Source of the DNA: DATLLN01 sp963720885
GTDB lineage: Bacteria; Actinomycetota; Thermoleophilia; Gaiellales; JAICJC01
Reading direction: 5' to 3'
Assembly: GCA_963720885.1 (NCBI GenBank)
Contig: CAVRGW010000002.1
Span: 558,001-622,000 of the forward strand
DNA length: 64,000 bases
A program made the translations under genes and the position numbers. This document shows positions 45,092 to 52,314 of this stretch, in pieces. Positions within the stretch are counted from its first letter, which is position 1. Each line of letters begins with the position of its first letter. Under the pieces are notes generated by a model. It saw nothing but the letters and a program-made list of their open reading frames with translations, had not been told where the DNA came from and ran no database searches.

Positions 45092-46044
45092 CGCGCGTCC
45101 TGGTCACCGGCGCCAACGGGTGCATCGGCGCCTGGGTGGTTCGTGACCTGGTCACCCGCGGCATCGACGTGATCGCCGGCGACATCGGATCCGACACCCG
45201 CCGGCTCGAGCTGGTGATGGACGGCGAGTCGCGCGACCGCGTCGTGCACGTGGCCAGCGACGTCACCGACCTGGCCGCGCTGGAGCGGCTGATCGACGTC
45301 GAGGAGATCACCAACATCATCCACCTGGCCGCACTGCAGGTGCCGTTCTGCCGTGACGACCCGCCGCTCGGCGCACATGTGAACGTCGTCGGCACCGTCA
45401 ACGTATTCGAGGCCGTCGCCCGGCGCCTCGACCGGATGGGGCCGGTCGTCTACGCCTCGTCGATCGCGGCGTACGACGCCATCGACCTCGGCGAGGCGCC
45501 CGCGATGTCCGGCGTGCCGGGGACGATCTACGGCGTCTACAAGCGAGCCAACGAGGGCACGGCCGCCGTCTACCACGCCGAGCGCGGCGTGGCCAGCGTC
45601 GGCCTGCGGCCGCACACGGTCTACGGCGTCGGCCGCGATCAGGGGCTGACCTCGGCGCCGACCCAGGCGATGCTCGCCGCCGCGGCCGGGCTGCCGTTCC
45701 GGATCCCCTACGGCGGGCGCAGCCAGTTCCAGTACGCACCCGACGTGGCCCGCGCCTTCGTGCAGGCCGCGTTCTCGGGCCATGACGGCGCCTCCGTGCT
45801 GAACCTCGCGGGTCAGGTGCTGACGATGCAGCAGGTGGTGGATGCGATCGAGTCGGCGGTGCCGGACTCGGCCGGGCAGGTGACGTTCGACGACGCCACG
45901 CTGCCGTTCCCGGAGGCGGTCGACGCGGCCGAGCTGGCGCAGACGATCGGCCCGGTCGACGAGCTGTCGTTTGCGGACGGCGTCGCGGACGCCGTCGACC
46001 GCTTCCGCCGGCTGCTCGCCGACGGCCGGCTGGCCGCGGCGTAG
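45088..46044 (+). CDS. NAD-dependent epimerase/dehydratase (extended SDR)
   Basis: 318 residues. Rossmann motif VTGANGCIGAWVV, NIIHLAALQVPF, catalytic Ser in YASSIAAYD and YGVYKRANE (YxxxK). GLRPHTVYGVGRDQGL matches epimerases/dehydrogenases acting on sugars or uronates. Extended SDRs of this length include uronate dehydrogenases and UDP-sugar epimerases; within this region a role on a sugar acid is plausible. GTG start overlaps the NTase stop. Confidence 0.92.
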   Translation: MTRVLVTGANGCIGAWVVRDLVTRGIDVIAGDIGSDTRRLELVMDGESRDRVVHVASDVTDLAALERLIDVEEITNIIHLAALQVPFCRDDPPLGAHVNVVGTVNVFEAVARRLDRMGPVVYASSIAAYDAIDLGEAPAMSGVPGTIYGVYKRANEGTAAVYHAERGVASVGLRPHTVYGVGRDQGLTSAPTQAMLAAAAGLPFRIPYGGRSQFQYAPDVARAFVQAAFSGHDGASVLNLAGQVLTMQQVVDAIESAVPDSAGQVTFDDATLPFPEAVDAAELAQTIGPVDELSFADGVADAVDRFRRLLADGRLAAA

Positions 46045-46143
46045 CGCGCCGGAGCGGCGCCGGTCGTGAGGATTGCAGCGATCGGCCGCGATCGGTACGG
46101 TTGTCCGGTTGGACTCCAGTACCCGAGCGGAGAGGTGGTCCCG

Positions 46144-46509
46144 ATGACTGGTGTGCATGTGGGAGATTTCGAGTCGCCCGACGAGACGCGTACGCCGGAT
46201 AAGACGACGATGGACGTCGTTCGGCTGGCCGACGGCACCACCGCCGCTCGGCTCACGTTCCAGCCCGGATGGCGATGGTCGGAGTGCATCAAGCCGGTTG
46301 CCGGCACCGACAGCTGCCAGGTGAGGCACGTCGGCTTCGTCCAGTCGGGGCGCCTGCACGTCAGCCACACGGACGGATCCGAAGCCGAGATCGAATCCGG
46401 CAAGCCCTACGTCATCGAGCCCGGCCACGACGCCTGGGTGGTCGGCGACGAGCCGTTCGTCGCCTTCGAGTTCGAGTCGCGGGCCGCGGAGGAGTACGCC
46501 CGCGGGTAG
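46144..46509 (+). CDS. Cupin-domain protein
   Basis: 121 residues, single cupin. Strands ARLTFQPGWRWSECIKPVAG, VRHVGFVQSGRLHVSHTDG and YVIEPGHDAWVVGDEPF give the beta barrel; the usual metal histidines of motif 1 are largely replaced, with H in VRHVGF and PGHDAW near the site. ATG chosen because GAGAGGTGG precedes it; an upstream GTG would add 26 residues. Function unknown; often sensors or small-molecule isomerases. Confidence 0.8.
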   Translation: MTGVHVGDFESPDETRTPDKTTMDVVRLADGTTAARLTFQPGWRWSECIKPVAGTDSCQVRHVGFVQSGRLHVSHTDGSEAEIESGKPYVIEPGHDAWVVGDEPFVAFEFESRAAEEYARG

Positions 46510-46519
46510 CATGTACAGT

Positions 46520-46539
46520 CTCCACAATCGATTGTGGAG
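46520..46539. promoter_or_regulatory. Perfect 20-base LacI-type operator
   Basis: CTCCACAATCGATTGTGGAG is fully self-complementary and overlaps the GGAGG ribosome site of the SDR that follows. Centre CAATCGATTG resembles the other CAAWCGNTTG sites. The LacI-2 gene two genes downstream is the nearest candidate regulator. Confidence 0.75.
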
Positions 46540-46545
46540 GTAGGC

Positions 46546-47337
46546 ATGGCGAATGCAGGGTCCGCTGTCGTCACCGGCGCGGCGATGGGAATGGGCAAGG
46601 CGATCTCGGCGAAGCTGGTCGCGGAGGGCCTGATCGTGGCCGGGCTCGACCGCGACGAGGCGGCGCTCGACGAGACGGCGGCCGAGCTGGGCGACGCGTT
46701 CGTCCCGGTCGGCGGCGACGTCGGGAACTGGGCGGCGCACGAGCGTGCGGCGGACGTCGCCGAGGCGCGTGGCCCGCTTCGCCACTGGGTGAACAACGCC
46801 GGCATCGACATCGCGAGCCCGGCCCACGAGGCGACGCAACAGCACATCGACGACGGGCTGCGGGTGCTGCTGATGGGCGTCATGTACGGGTGCGCAATCG
46901 CCGTCCGCCGGATGCTGCCCGACCGCCGCGGCTCGATCGTCAACATCTCGTCGATCCAGGGCGTGGCCGCCTGGCCCCGGTACCTCGTCTACGACGCAGC
47001 CAAGGCGGGGATCCTCGGGGCCACGCGCAACGTCGCCCTCGACTACGCCCCGTACGGCATTCGCGCGAATGTCGTCCTTCCCGGCAACATCAACACTCCG
47101 ATGTTCCAGGCGGACATCCCCGACGATCCGGTGGAGGCCGAGCGGTGGCTCGCGGGCGAGGCGGCGCTGGCACCGATGCAGCGGATCGGCGATCCGTCCG
47201 AGATCGCCGAGGTGGTCATCTTCTTGCTCTCCGACAGGGCGTCCTTCGTCACCGGAGCCGAGGTGATCGTCGACGGCGGCGCGATGGTGCGGTGCTTCCC
47301 TCACCCGGCCATCGAGGTGCCGGCGGCCAGGCAGTAG
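46546..47337 (+). CDS. SDR-family oxidoreductase
   Basis: 263 residues. Motifs TGAAMGMG, WVNNAGIDI, NISSIQGVA and YDAAK; LDRDE after strand 2 favours NAD(H). Very similar to the SDR at 38.6-39.4 kb, including the unusual ending VDGGAMVRCFPHP, so the two probably arose by duplication and act on similar substrates. ATG has GGAGG five bases upstream within the 20-base operator. Twelve bases before the LacI-2 gene. Confidence 0.93.
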   Translation: MANAGSAVVTGAAMGMGKAISAKLVAEGLIVAGLDRDEAALDETAAELGDAFVPVGGDVGNWAAHERAADVAEARGPLRHWVNNAGIDIASPAHEATQQHIDDGLRVLLMGVMYGCAIAVRRMLPDRRGSIVNISSIQGVAAWPRYLVYDAAKAGILGATRNVALDYAPYGIRANVVLPGNINTPMFQADIPDDPVEAERWLAGEAALAPMQRIGDPSEIAEVVIFLLSDRASFVTGAEVIVDGGAMVRCFPHPAIEVPAARQ

Positions 47338-47349
47338 GCTCTCCGAACC

Positions 47350-48357
47350 GTGGGCAGAGTACGCCTGAAGGACGTTGCCGAGCGGGCCAAGGTCGACCCG
47401 TCGACGGCGTCGCGGGTGCTGTCCGGGCGCACCGACCTGGTGCGCGACGAGACCGCCGAACGGGTGCTCAAGGCGAGCCGCGAGCTCGGCTACACGCCCA
47501 ATGCGTTCGCCCGCGCCCTGCGCACGCGACGCACCGGCAGCATCGGCGTGGTGCTGCCCGAGTTCTCGAACCCCGTCTACGCGCCGGTGATCGACGGGAT
47601 CGAGAGCCGCGCGGCCGAGCTCGGACTGAGCGTGGTGATCGACGCCATCCGCCCCGGCAAGCCCGCCGACTTCGCCCGCCTGGTGTCCGAGAACCGCGTC
47701 GACGGCCTGCTCTTCTCCGCCGCGTCCGACCGGTCGATGGCGCTCGACGTGCTCGAGTCGACGGCCGTGCCGTACGTGCTGGTCAACCGCGCCGTGGCCG
47801 AGGCGCCGGCGTCGGTCGTGCTGGACGAGGAGGCCGGCGTCGAGGCGGCGGTGCGGTGCCTGGCAGAGGCCGGGCACCGGCGGATCGCCTACGTCTCCGG
47901 CCCGCCCGACATCGACACAGCTCGGCGGCGGCGCAGCGGGTTCAGCAAGGCGATGCGGCGGCTCAAGCTGCCGGTCGACAGGAGGCTGGTGGTGTCGGCG
48001 TTCGAGCCGGAGACGGCGCAGGAGGCGACGGCCGCACTGCTCGCCGCCGATCCCCGCCCGACGGCGATCTGCGCCTGGACGATCAAGTCCGCGCTGGGCG
48101 TGCTGCATACGCTGCACGAGCGGTCGCTGGCGGTGCCCGGCGACATGTCGGTGATCGCGATGCCGGACGTCTGGCTGGCCGGCTACACCTGGCCGCCCCT
48201 GACCACGGTGGAGATGCCGCTGGGCGTGATGGGCGGCCGGGCGGTCGACCTGCTCGCGGCGATGGTCGCCGGGCAGCGGCCCGAGCAGGTGGTGATCACG
48301 TCGCCGCGTCCGCGAATCGTGATGCGCGGATCGGTCGGGCCCGTCAGTCCGGGCTGA
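47350..48357 (+). CDS. LacI-family transcriptional regulator 2
   Basis: 335 residues. DNA-binding domain VRLKDVAERAKVDPSTASRVLSGR, hinge NAFARALRTRRTGSIGVVLPE, and sensor domain with NPVYAPVIDGIESRA and the late VPGDMSVIAMPDVWLAGYTWPPLT. Recognition helix STASRVL is the same as in LacI-1, so their operators may be similar. GTG start 12 bases after the SDR. Overlaps the convergent CoA-transferase end by 14 bases. Confidence 0.95.
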   Translation: MGRVRLKDVAERAKVDPSTASRVLSGRTDLVRDETAERVLKASRELGYTPNAFARALRTRRTGSIGVVLPEFSNPVYAPVIDGIESRAAELGLSVVIDAIRPGKPADFARLVSENRVDGLLFSAASDRSMALDVLESTAVPYVLVNRAVAEAPASVVLDEEAGVEAAVRCLAEAGHRRIAYVSGPPDIDTARRRRSGFSKAMRRLKLPVDRRLVVSAFEPETAQEATAALLAADPRPTAICAWTIKSALGVLHTLHERSLAVPGDMSVIAMPDVWLAGYTWPPLTTVEMPLGVMGGRAVDLLAAMVAGQRPEQVVITSPRPRIVMRGSVGPVSPG

Positions 48358-49555
48358 GCGCCCAGGCGGCGTCGCGCACGCCGGCCTCGACCTCGTCGTC
48401 CGAGAAGCCCAGCTCGCGCAGCACGCCGGCGGTGCCGCTCCCCAGCGCCGGGCCCGCGTGACGAACACGTCCCGGCGTCCGGCTCATCCGCGGCACCGGT
48501 GCCTGCATCGTCACCGACCCGAGCGCGGGATCGGGCGCCGCGGCCAGCGTTCCGCGCGCCTCGTAGTGCTCGTCGTCCAGCGTCTCGGCGACCGTGTACA
48601 CACGCGACAACGCGACGCCTCGGCTGCCCAGCTCCTGCTCGACCTCCTCCGCGGTGCGCGCGCCGACGAACTCGGCGACCAGGGCGTCCAGATCGTCCGC
48701 GTTCCGTTGCCGGTCGGCCGTCGTCCGGAATCGCGGATCGTCGACCAGCTCCGGGCCGCCGATCGCCTCGAGCAGCAGCATCGCCCGGGACGGCGCCGTG
48801 CCGGACAGGGCGATCCAGCATCCGTCGCTGGTGGCATAGACGTTGCGCGGAGACGAGAACGACAGCCGCGAGCCCGAGCGCAGCGGCTCGTGGCCGAGGT
48901 GCCGGACGAGCGTCGGCAATGGGCCGAGCAGGGAGTAGAGCGACTCGTACAGCGAAACGTCGATCACCTGACCGGTGCCGCCGCGCACGTCGCGCCAGTA
49001 GAGCGCCGCCAGCAGCCCCCACGTCGCGAATAGCGCGGCCGACTCGTCGCCCAGCGCCACGGGCGGCAGCATCGGCGGCCCATCGGCCTCGCCCGTGATG
49101 CTGGCGAACCCGGAGTACGCCTCGGCCAGCGTGCCCAGCCCAGGCAACGTGCTTCGCGGACCGGACTGGCCGAAGCCTGAGATACGGACGATCACCAGGC
49201 GCCCGTTGCGGGCGAGCAGGGTGTCCGGCGCCAGCCCCAGGTGCTCGAGGACGCCCGGCCGGAACGCCTCGACCAGCGCGTCGGCGGAGTCGAGCAGCCG
49301 CAGCACCGCCTCGCGGCCCCGTTCGGACTTGAGGTTGACCGCCATGCTCCGCTTATTGCGTCCGAGCAGCGCCCACCACGCCGAGCGGTCGTCCAGCATG
49401 CCGCCCATGTGCCGGGCTGCATCGCCCGTGCCGGGCCGCTCGATCTTGATCACCTCGGCCCCGAAGTCACCGAGCAGCGCCCCCACGGATGGCCCGGCGA
49501 CGATGTCCGCCAGCTCGACGATCCGGACGCCGTCGAGCGGCAGCGGGTCGCTCAC
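48344..49555 (-). CDS. CaiB/BaiF-family (class III) CoA transferase
   Basis: 403 residues. LDGVRIVELADIVAGPSVGALLGDFGAEVIKIE is the family start (split here at the helix), then NKRSMAVNLKSERGREAVLRL, ADALVEAFRPGVLEHLGL and SGFGQSGPRS. At the usual catalytic-aspartate position the sequence is DVSLYESLYS, so Glu lies where Asp is common. Class III enzymes move CoA between short organic acids. Transcribed divergently from the MaoC operon; a LacI-type site lies between. Suggests that degradation passes through a CoA thioester. Confidence 0.9.
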   Translation of the reverse strand: MSDPLPLDGVRIVELADIVAGPSVGALLGDFGAEVIKIERPGTGDAARHMGGMLDDRSAWWALLGRNKRSMAVNLKSERGREAVLRLLDSADALVEAFRPGVLEHLGLAPDTLLARNGRLVIVRISGFGQSGPRSTLPGLGTLAEAYSGFASITGEADGPPMLPPVALGDESAALFATWGLLAALYWRDVRGGTGQVIDVSLYESLYSLLGPLPTLVRHLGHEPLRSGSRLSFSSPRNVYATSDGCWIALSGTAPSRAMLLLEAIGGPELVDDPRFRTTADRQRNADDLDALVAEFVGARTAEEVEQELGSRGVALSRVYTVAETLDDEHYEARGTLAAAPDPALGSVTMQAPVPRMSRTPGRVRHAGPALGSGTAGVLRELGFSDDEVEAGVRDAAWALSPD

Positions 49556-49599
49556 GACGCGCCTGCCCGGGCCTTCTTGACAGGCGCCGGTGCCCGGCC

Positions 49600-49613
49600 T
49601 ACAATCGTTTGCA
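49600..49613. promoter_or_regulatory. LacI-type operator TACAATCGTTTGCA
   Basis: On the minus strand it reads TGCAAACGATTGTA; its core CAAACGATTG is identical to that of the site before the phosphoesterase operon. It lies 45 bases before the CoA-transferase start and ~130 before the MaoC gene. Confidence 0.65.
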
Positions 49614-49744
49614 TTGTCCGAGTATAGCGAGCAGCCGCAGCGAAGGCAAGACGGCGAAGCCGCCCCCTCGGGAGCCTCCCTGGGATCGTTGTCTGACGAG
49701 AGATCGACCGTTCTGCCGAGCGGCGGCGTGATCGCGGAGCTGCG

Positions 49745-50218
49745 GTGACCGCGACCGACCGCCGCGACATGTTCGGGCGCTACCTCGAGGACTTCGACGT
49801 CGGCGACGTGTACCGGCACTGGCCGGGCAAGACCGTCACCGAGGCGGACAACCACCTGTTCTGCTGCCTGACGATGGCCGTCAGCCCGATCCACACCGAC
49901 GACCACTACGCCGAGCAGCACATGGACGGCGGCAGGAGCCTGGTGGTCGGCACCTACATCTACGCGCTGCTCCTCGGCATGAGCGTCCCCGACACCTCGG
50001 GAAGGGCGATCGCCGCGCTGGGCACCCGGGAGCTCAAGCACGTGCGCCCGGTGCACGCCGGCGACACGCTCTACGCCGACACGACGGTGGTCGCGGCGCG
50101 GCCGTCGGCGTCCCGCCCCGACGCCGGCGTCGTCACCGTGCGGACGGTCGGCCGGAACCAGGAGGGCGTCACCGTGTGCGAGTTCGAGCGCACCTTCCTC
50201 ACGCCGAGGCGCCCATGA
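49745..50218 (+). CDS. MaoC-like (R)-hydratase/dehydratase
   Basis: 157 residues, single hot-dog domain. FGRYLEDFDVGDVYRHWPGKTVTEADNHLFCCL fits the MaoC start (here across two helices), with the hydratase-2 acid/base pair in SPIHTDDHYAE (Asp-x4-His-like spacing). VGTYIYALLLGM and LKHVRPVHAGDTLYADT follow. Likely hydrates an enoyl-CoA or mesaconyl-type thioester, consistent with the neighbouring CoA transferase. GTG start with GGAG five bases before; ATGA overlap with the SDR that follows. Confidence 0.88.
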   Translation: MTATDRRDMFGRYLEDFDVGDVYRHWPGKTVTEADNHLFCCLTMAVSPIHTDDHYAEQHMDGGRSLVVGTYIYALLLGMSVPDTSGRAIAALGTRELKHVRPVHAGDTLYADTTVVAARPSASRPDAGVVTVRTVGRNQEGVTVCEFERTFLTPRRP

Positions 50219-51024
50219 TCGAGCCGATCCTCGCCGACGACGAGTTCGCCGGTCGCGTGTGCATCGTCACCGGCGCGGCGCGCGGGATCGGCGCGGCGAT
50301 CGCCGAGAACCTCGGCCGCCGCGGCGGCACCGTGGTCGTGGCGGACATCCGCCTGGACGGCGCCGAGGAGCGGGCCGGGATCCTGACCGAGAAGGGGCTG
50401 CGGGCGGAGGCGATGCGGGTGGACGTCAGCGACGCCGACGATGTCGCGCGGCTGGTCGGCGAGGTCGGCGAGCGCTGCGGGACGCCGAGCGTGCTCGTCA
50501 ACAACGCCGGCATCGTCACCGTTGCCCCGTCGGACGAACTGCCCGTGGAGGAGTGGCGCCGGCAGGTCGAGGTGATGCTGTCCGGTACCTTCCTGATGAC
50601 CCAGGCGGTGGCCCGGCCGATGCTCCGCGAGGGCGGCGGCGCCATCGTCAACCTGAGCTCGATCGGCGGCTTCGCCGGACACCCGGGCCGCTCGGCGTAC
50701 AACGCCGCCAAGGCGGGCATCTCGTGCCTGACCCAGGTGCTGGGCGTCGAGTGGGCGGCGCGCGGGATCCGCGTGAACGCGGTCGCCCCGGCAGTCACGC
50801 GCACGGAGATGCTGGAGCACGTGTTGCGAACGCTCGAGGGCGCGACCAAGCGCGGCGAGTACGCGGCGCGCACGCCGATGGGCCGCGTCGCCGAGCCCGA
50901 GGAGATCGCCGAGTGCGTGGCGTTCCTGGCCTCCGACCGTGCCCGGTTCGTGACCGGCACCACGCTCCTCATCGACGGCGGCTGGATGCTCGGCGCCGGC
51001 CTCCGCGGAGCCGGGCCGGCATGA
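50215..51024 (+). CDS. SDR-family oxidoreductase
   Basis: 269 residues. Motifs TGAARGIG, LVNNAGIVT, NLSSIGGFA and YNAAK; VADIRLDGA after strand 2 favours NAD(H). Normal C-terminus LIDGGWMLGA. ATG overlaps the MaoC stop; its stop overlaps the start of the degenerate SDR-like gene, so the two related proteins are made together, possibly as a hetero-oligomer. Confidence 0.93.
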   Translation: MIEPILADDEFAGRVCIVTGAARGIGAAIAENLGRRGGTVVVADIRLDGAEERAGILTEKGLRAEAMRVDVSDADDVARLVGEVGERCGTPSVLVNNAGIVTVAPSDELPVEEWRRQVEVMLSGTFLMTQAVARPMLREGGGAIVNLSSIGGFAGHPGRSAYNAAKAGISCLTQVLGVEWAARGIRVNAVAPAVTRTEMLEHVLRTLEGATKRGEYAARTPMGRVAEPEEIAECVAFLASDRARFVTGTTLLIDGGWMLGAGLRGAGPA

Positions 51025-51584
51025 GCTCCTACGTTGTCACCGGCGGTACCGACGCCTTCGTCGACGAGCTTGCGGCCTTCCTCCGGCGACCGGTGCTGCG
51101 CGCGCCGTCGGGCGCCGTCGAGGCGTGGATCCACCTCGTCCCGGGAGGCGGAGACGAGCTGCAGAGCCTGTCCGCCGCCGTCGCCGCGGCGGACGACGCG
51201 CTGCCGGTCGGCGAGGGTGCCGCGTTCATCGCAGTGGTGCCCGCCTTCGGCGTGATCGACGCACCGCACGAAGAGCCCGCCGAGCTGGCTGCCGGCGCCG
51301 CCCGGTCGTTCGCCCGTGCCCGGATCGAGCGCTGGTCGGACGAGGGGCGGCGGTTCAACATCGTCGCCTACGGCGCGCTCGACACGAACGCGATCCCCGG
51401 CCTGCGGTCGCGCGAGGTGCTCGCCGCGCGGACGCCGATGCACCGGCTGGCGAACGTGTCCGAACTGGCCGACGCGATCGACTTCCTGGCCTCGTCCTCC
51501 GCCTCGTACGTCACCGGCAGCGTGCTCGACCTGGACGGCGGATGGGCCGCCTACTCCTGGTTCTACCCCGCCCGCGATCTCTAG
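51021..51584 (+). CDS. Degenerate SDR-like protein, catalytic motifs missing
   Basis: 187 residues. It starts like an SDR strand (SSYVVTGGTDAFVDEL) but lacks the TGxxxGxG loop, the NNAG motif and the Ser-Tyr-Lys set. The C-terminal half keeps SDR architecture: VLAARTPMHRLANVSELADAIDFLASS then YVTGSVLDLDGGWAAYSW. It is ~70 residues shorter than normal. ATGA overlap with an intact SDR suggests a non-catalytic partner or regulatory subunit; decay in progress is the alternative, though no frame damage is seen. Confidence 0.75.
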   Translation: MSSYVVTGGTDAFVDELAAFLRRPVLRAPSGAVEAWIHLVPGGGDELQSLSAAVAAADDALPVGEGAAFIAVVPAFGVIDAPHEEPAELAAGAARSFARARIERWSDEGRRFNIVAYGALDTNAIPGLRSREVLAARTPMHRLANVSELADAIDFLASSSASYVTGSVLDLDGGWAAYSWFYPARDL

Positions 51585-51597
51585 AAGGAGCAGCTTC

Positions 51598-52311
51598 ATG
51601 ACAGCCACAGCGAACCTCGGCATCTACCAGGACTGGCTGCGCCAGCAGCTGATCTTCACCGAGGCGCTGCGCGGCGGCCCGCTGGTCTGGCCCGCCGGAT
51701 CGACGCACCTGGCCGGCGACCCGTTGGGGCCGGTGCGCCACGCGCACGACGACGCAGCGGAGTACTACTACGTGCTGAGCGGTGCCTGCCTGGTCGAGGT
51801 GGGCGGCGAGGAGCGCGTCGCCAACACCGACGACCTTGTCTACATCCCCGCCAACGCGCCCCACAACCTGCTCAACGAGGTGGGCGGCGAGGACGCATGG
51901 GTGTATGTGCTGGTCGCGCCGAACTTCGCGCACAACAAGTGGCGGACGTCCGACTACCTGCCCGGCACCGAGGACCTGCGGATGACGGTCACGCGCCCGC
52001 TTGACGGCGACGACTCGGCCTCGGGGAACCCCTTCCCCGCCTCGCTGGCCACGGTCGAGCGCGACGCGCCCGTACGGGAGGTGTCACACACGGCCGAGCT
52101 GGTCTACCTGGTGCTCGAGGGCGAGTGCCACGTGCGTGTCGGCCGCATGTCGGGCACGTTCGGGCCGGGCGGCCAGATCCATGTGCTGCGCGACCTCGAC
52201 CACGAACTGGCCAGCCTCACCGAGCAGTCGAAGCTGCTGCGCTTCGAATGTGCCTTCGTCCCGTTCGCCGGCGTCCCGCTGGGGCCGGGGGGCGCGCAGG
52301 AGCAGTACTGA
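51598..52311 (+). CDS. Bicupin-domain protein
   Basis: 237 residues, two cupin barrels. First: GPVRHAHDDAAEYYYVLSGACLVEVGG (split), with H-x-H-x4-E metal ligands, and YIPANAPHNLL supplying the last His. Second (~residues 130-225): AELVYLVLEGECHVRVG and GGQIHVLRDLDHELA, with weaker metal residues. Similar bicupins are quercetinase/pirin-like dioxygenases or sugar-acid isomerases. AGAAGGAG lies seven bases before the ATG. Last gene of the MaoC operon; convergent with the trehalose synthase. Confidence 0.88.
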   Translation: MTATANLGIYQDWLRQQLIFTEALRGGPLVWPAGSTHLAGDPLGPVRHAHDDAAEYYYVLSGACLVEVGGEERVANTDDLVYIPANAPHNLLNEVGGEDAWVYVLVAPNFAHNKWRTSDYLPGTEDLRMTVTRPLDGDDSASGNPFPASLATVERDAPVREVSHTAELVYLVLEGECHVRVGRMSGTFGPGGQIHVLRDLDHELASLTEQSKLLRFECAFVPFAGVPLGPGGAQEQY

Positions 52312-52314
52312 CGT

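Noticed and set aside
44821..48468. 1215-residue minus-strand open frame across the epimerase, cupin, SDR and LacI genes
   Set aside because: Antisense shadow; all plus-strand genes in the interval have intact catalytic or DNA-binding motifs and ribosome sites.
24324..52311. Whole region as an integrated genomic island with attachment sites
   Set aside because: No flanking tRNA, integrase or direct repeats are visible and base composition looks the same as the rest of the window.
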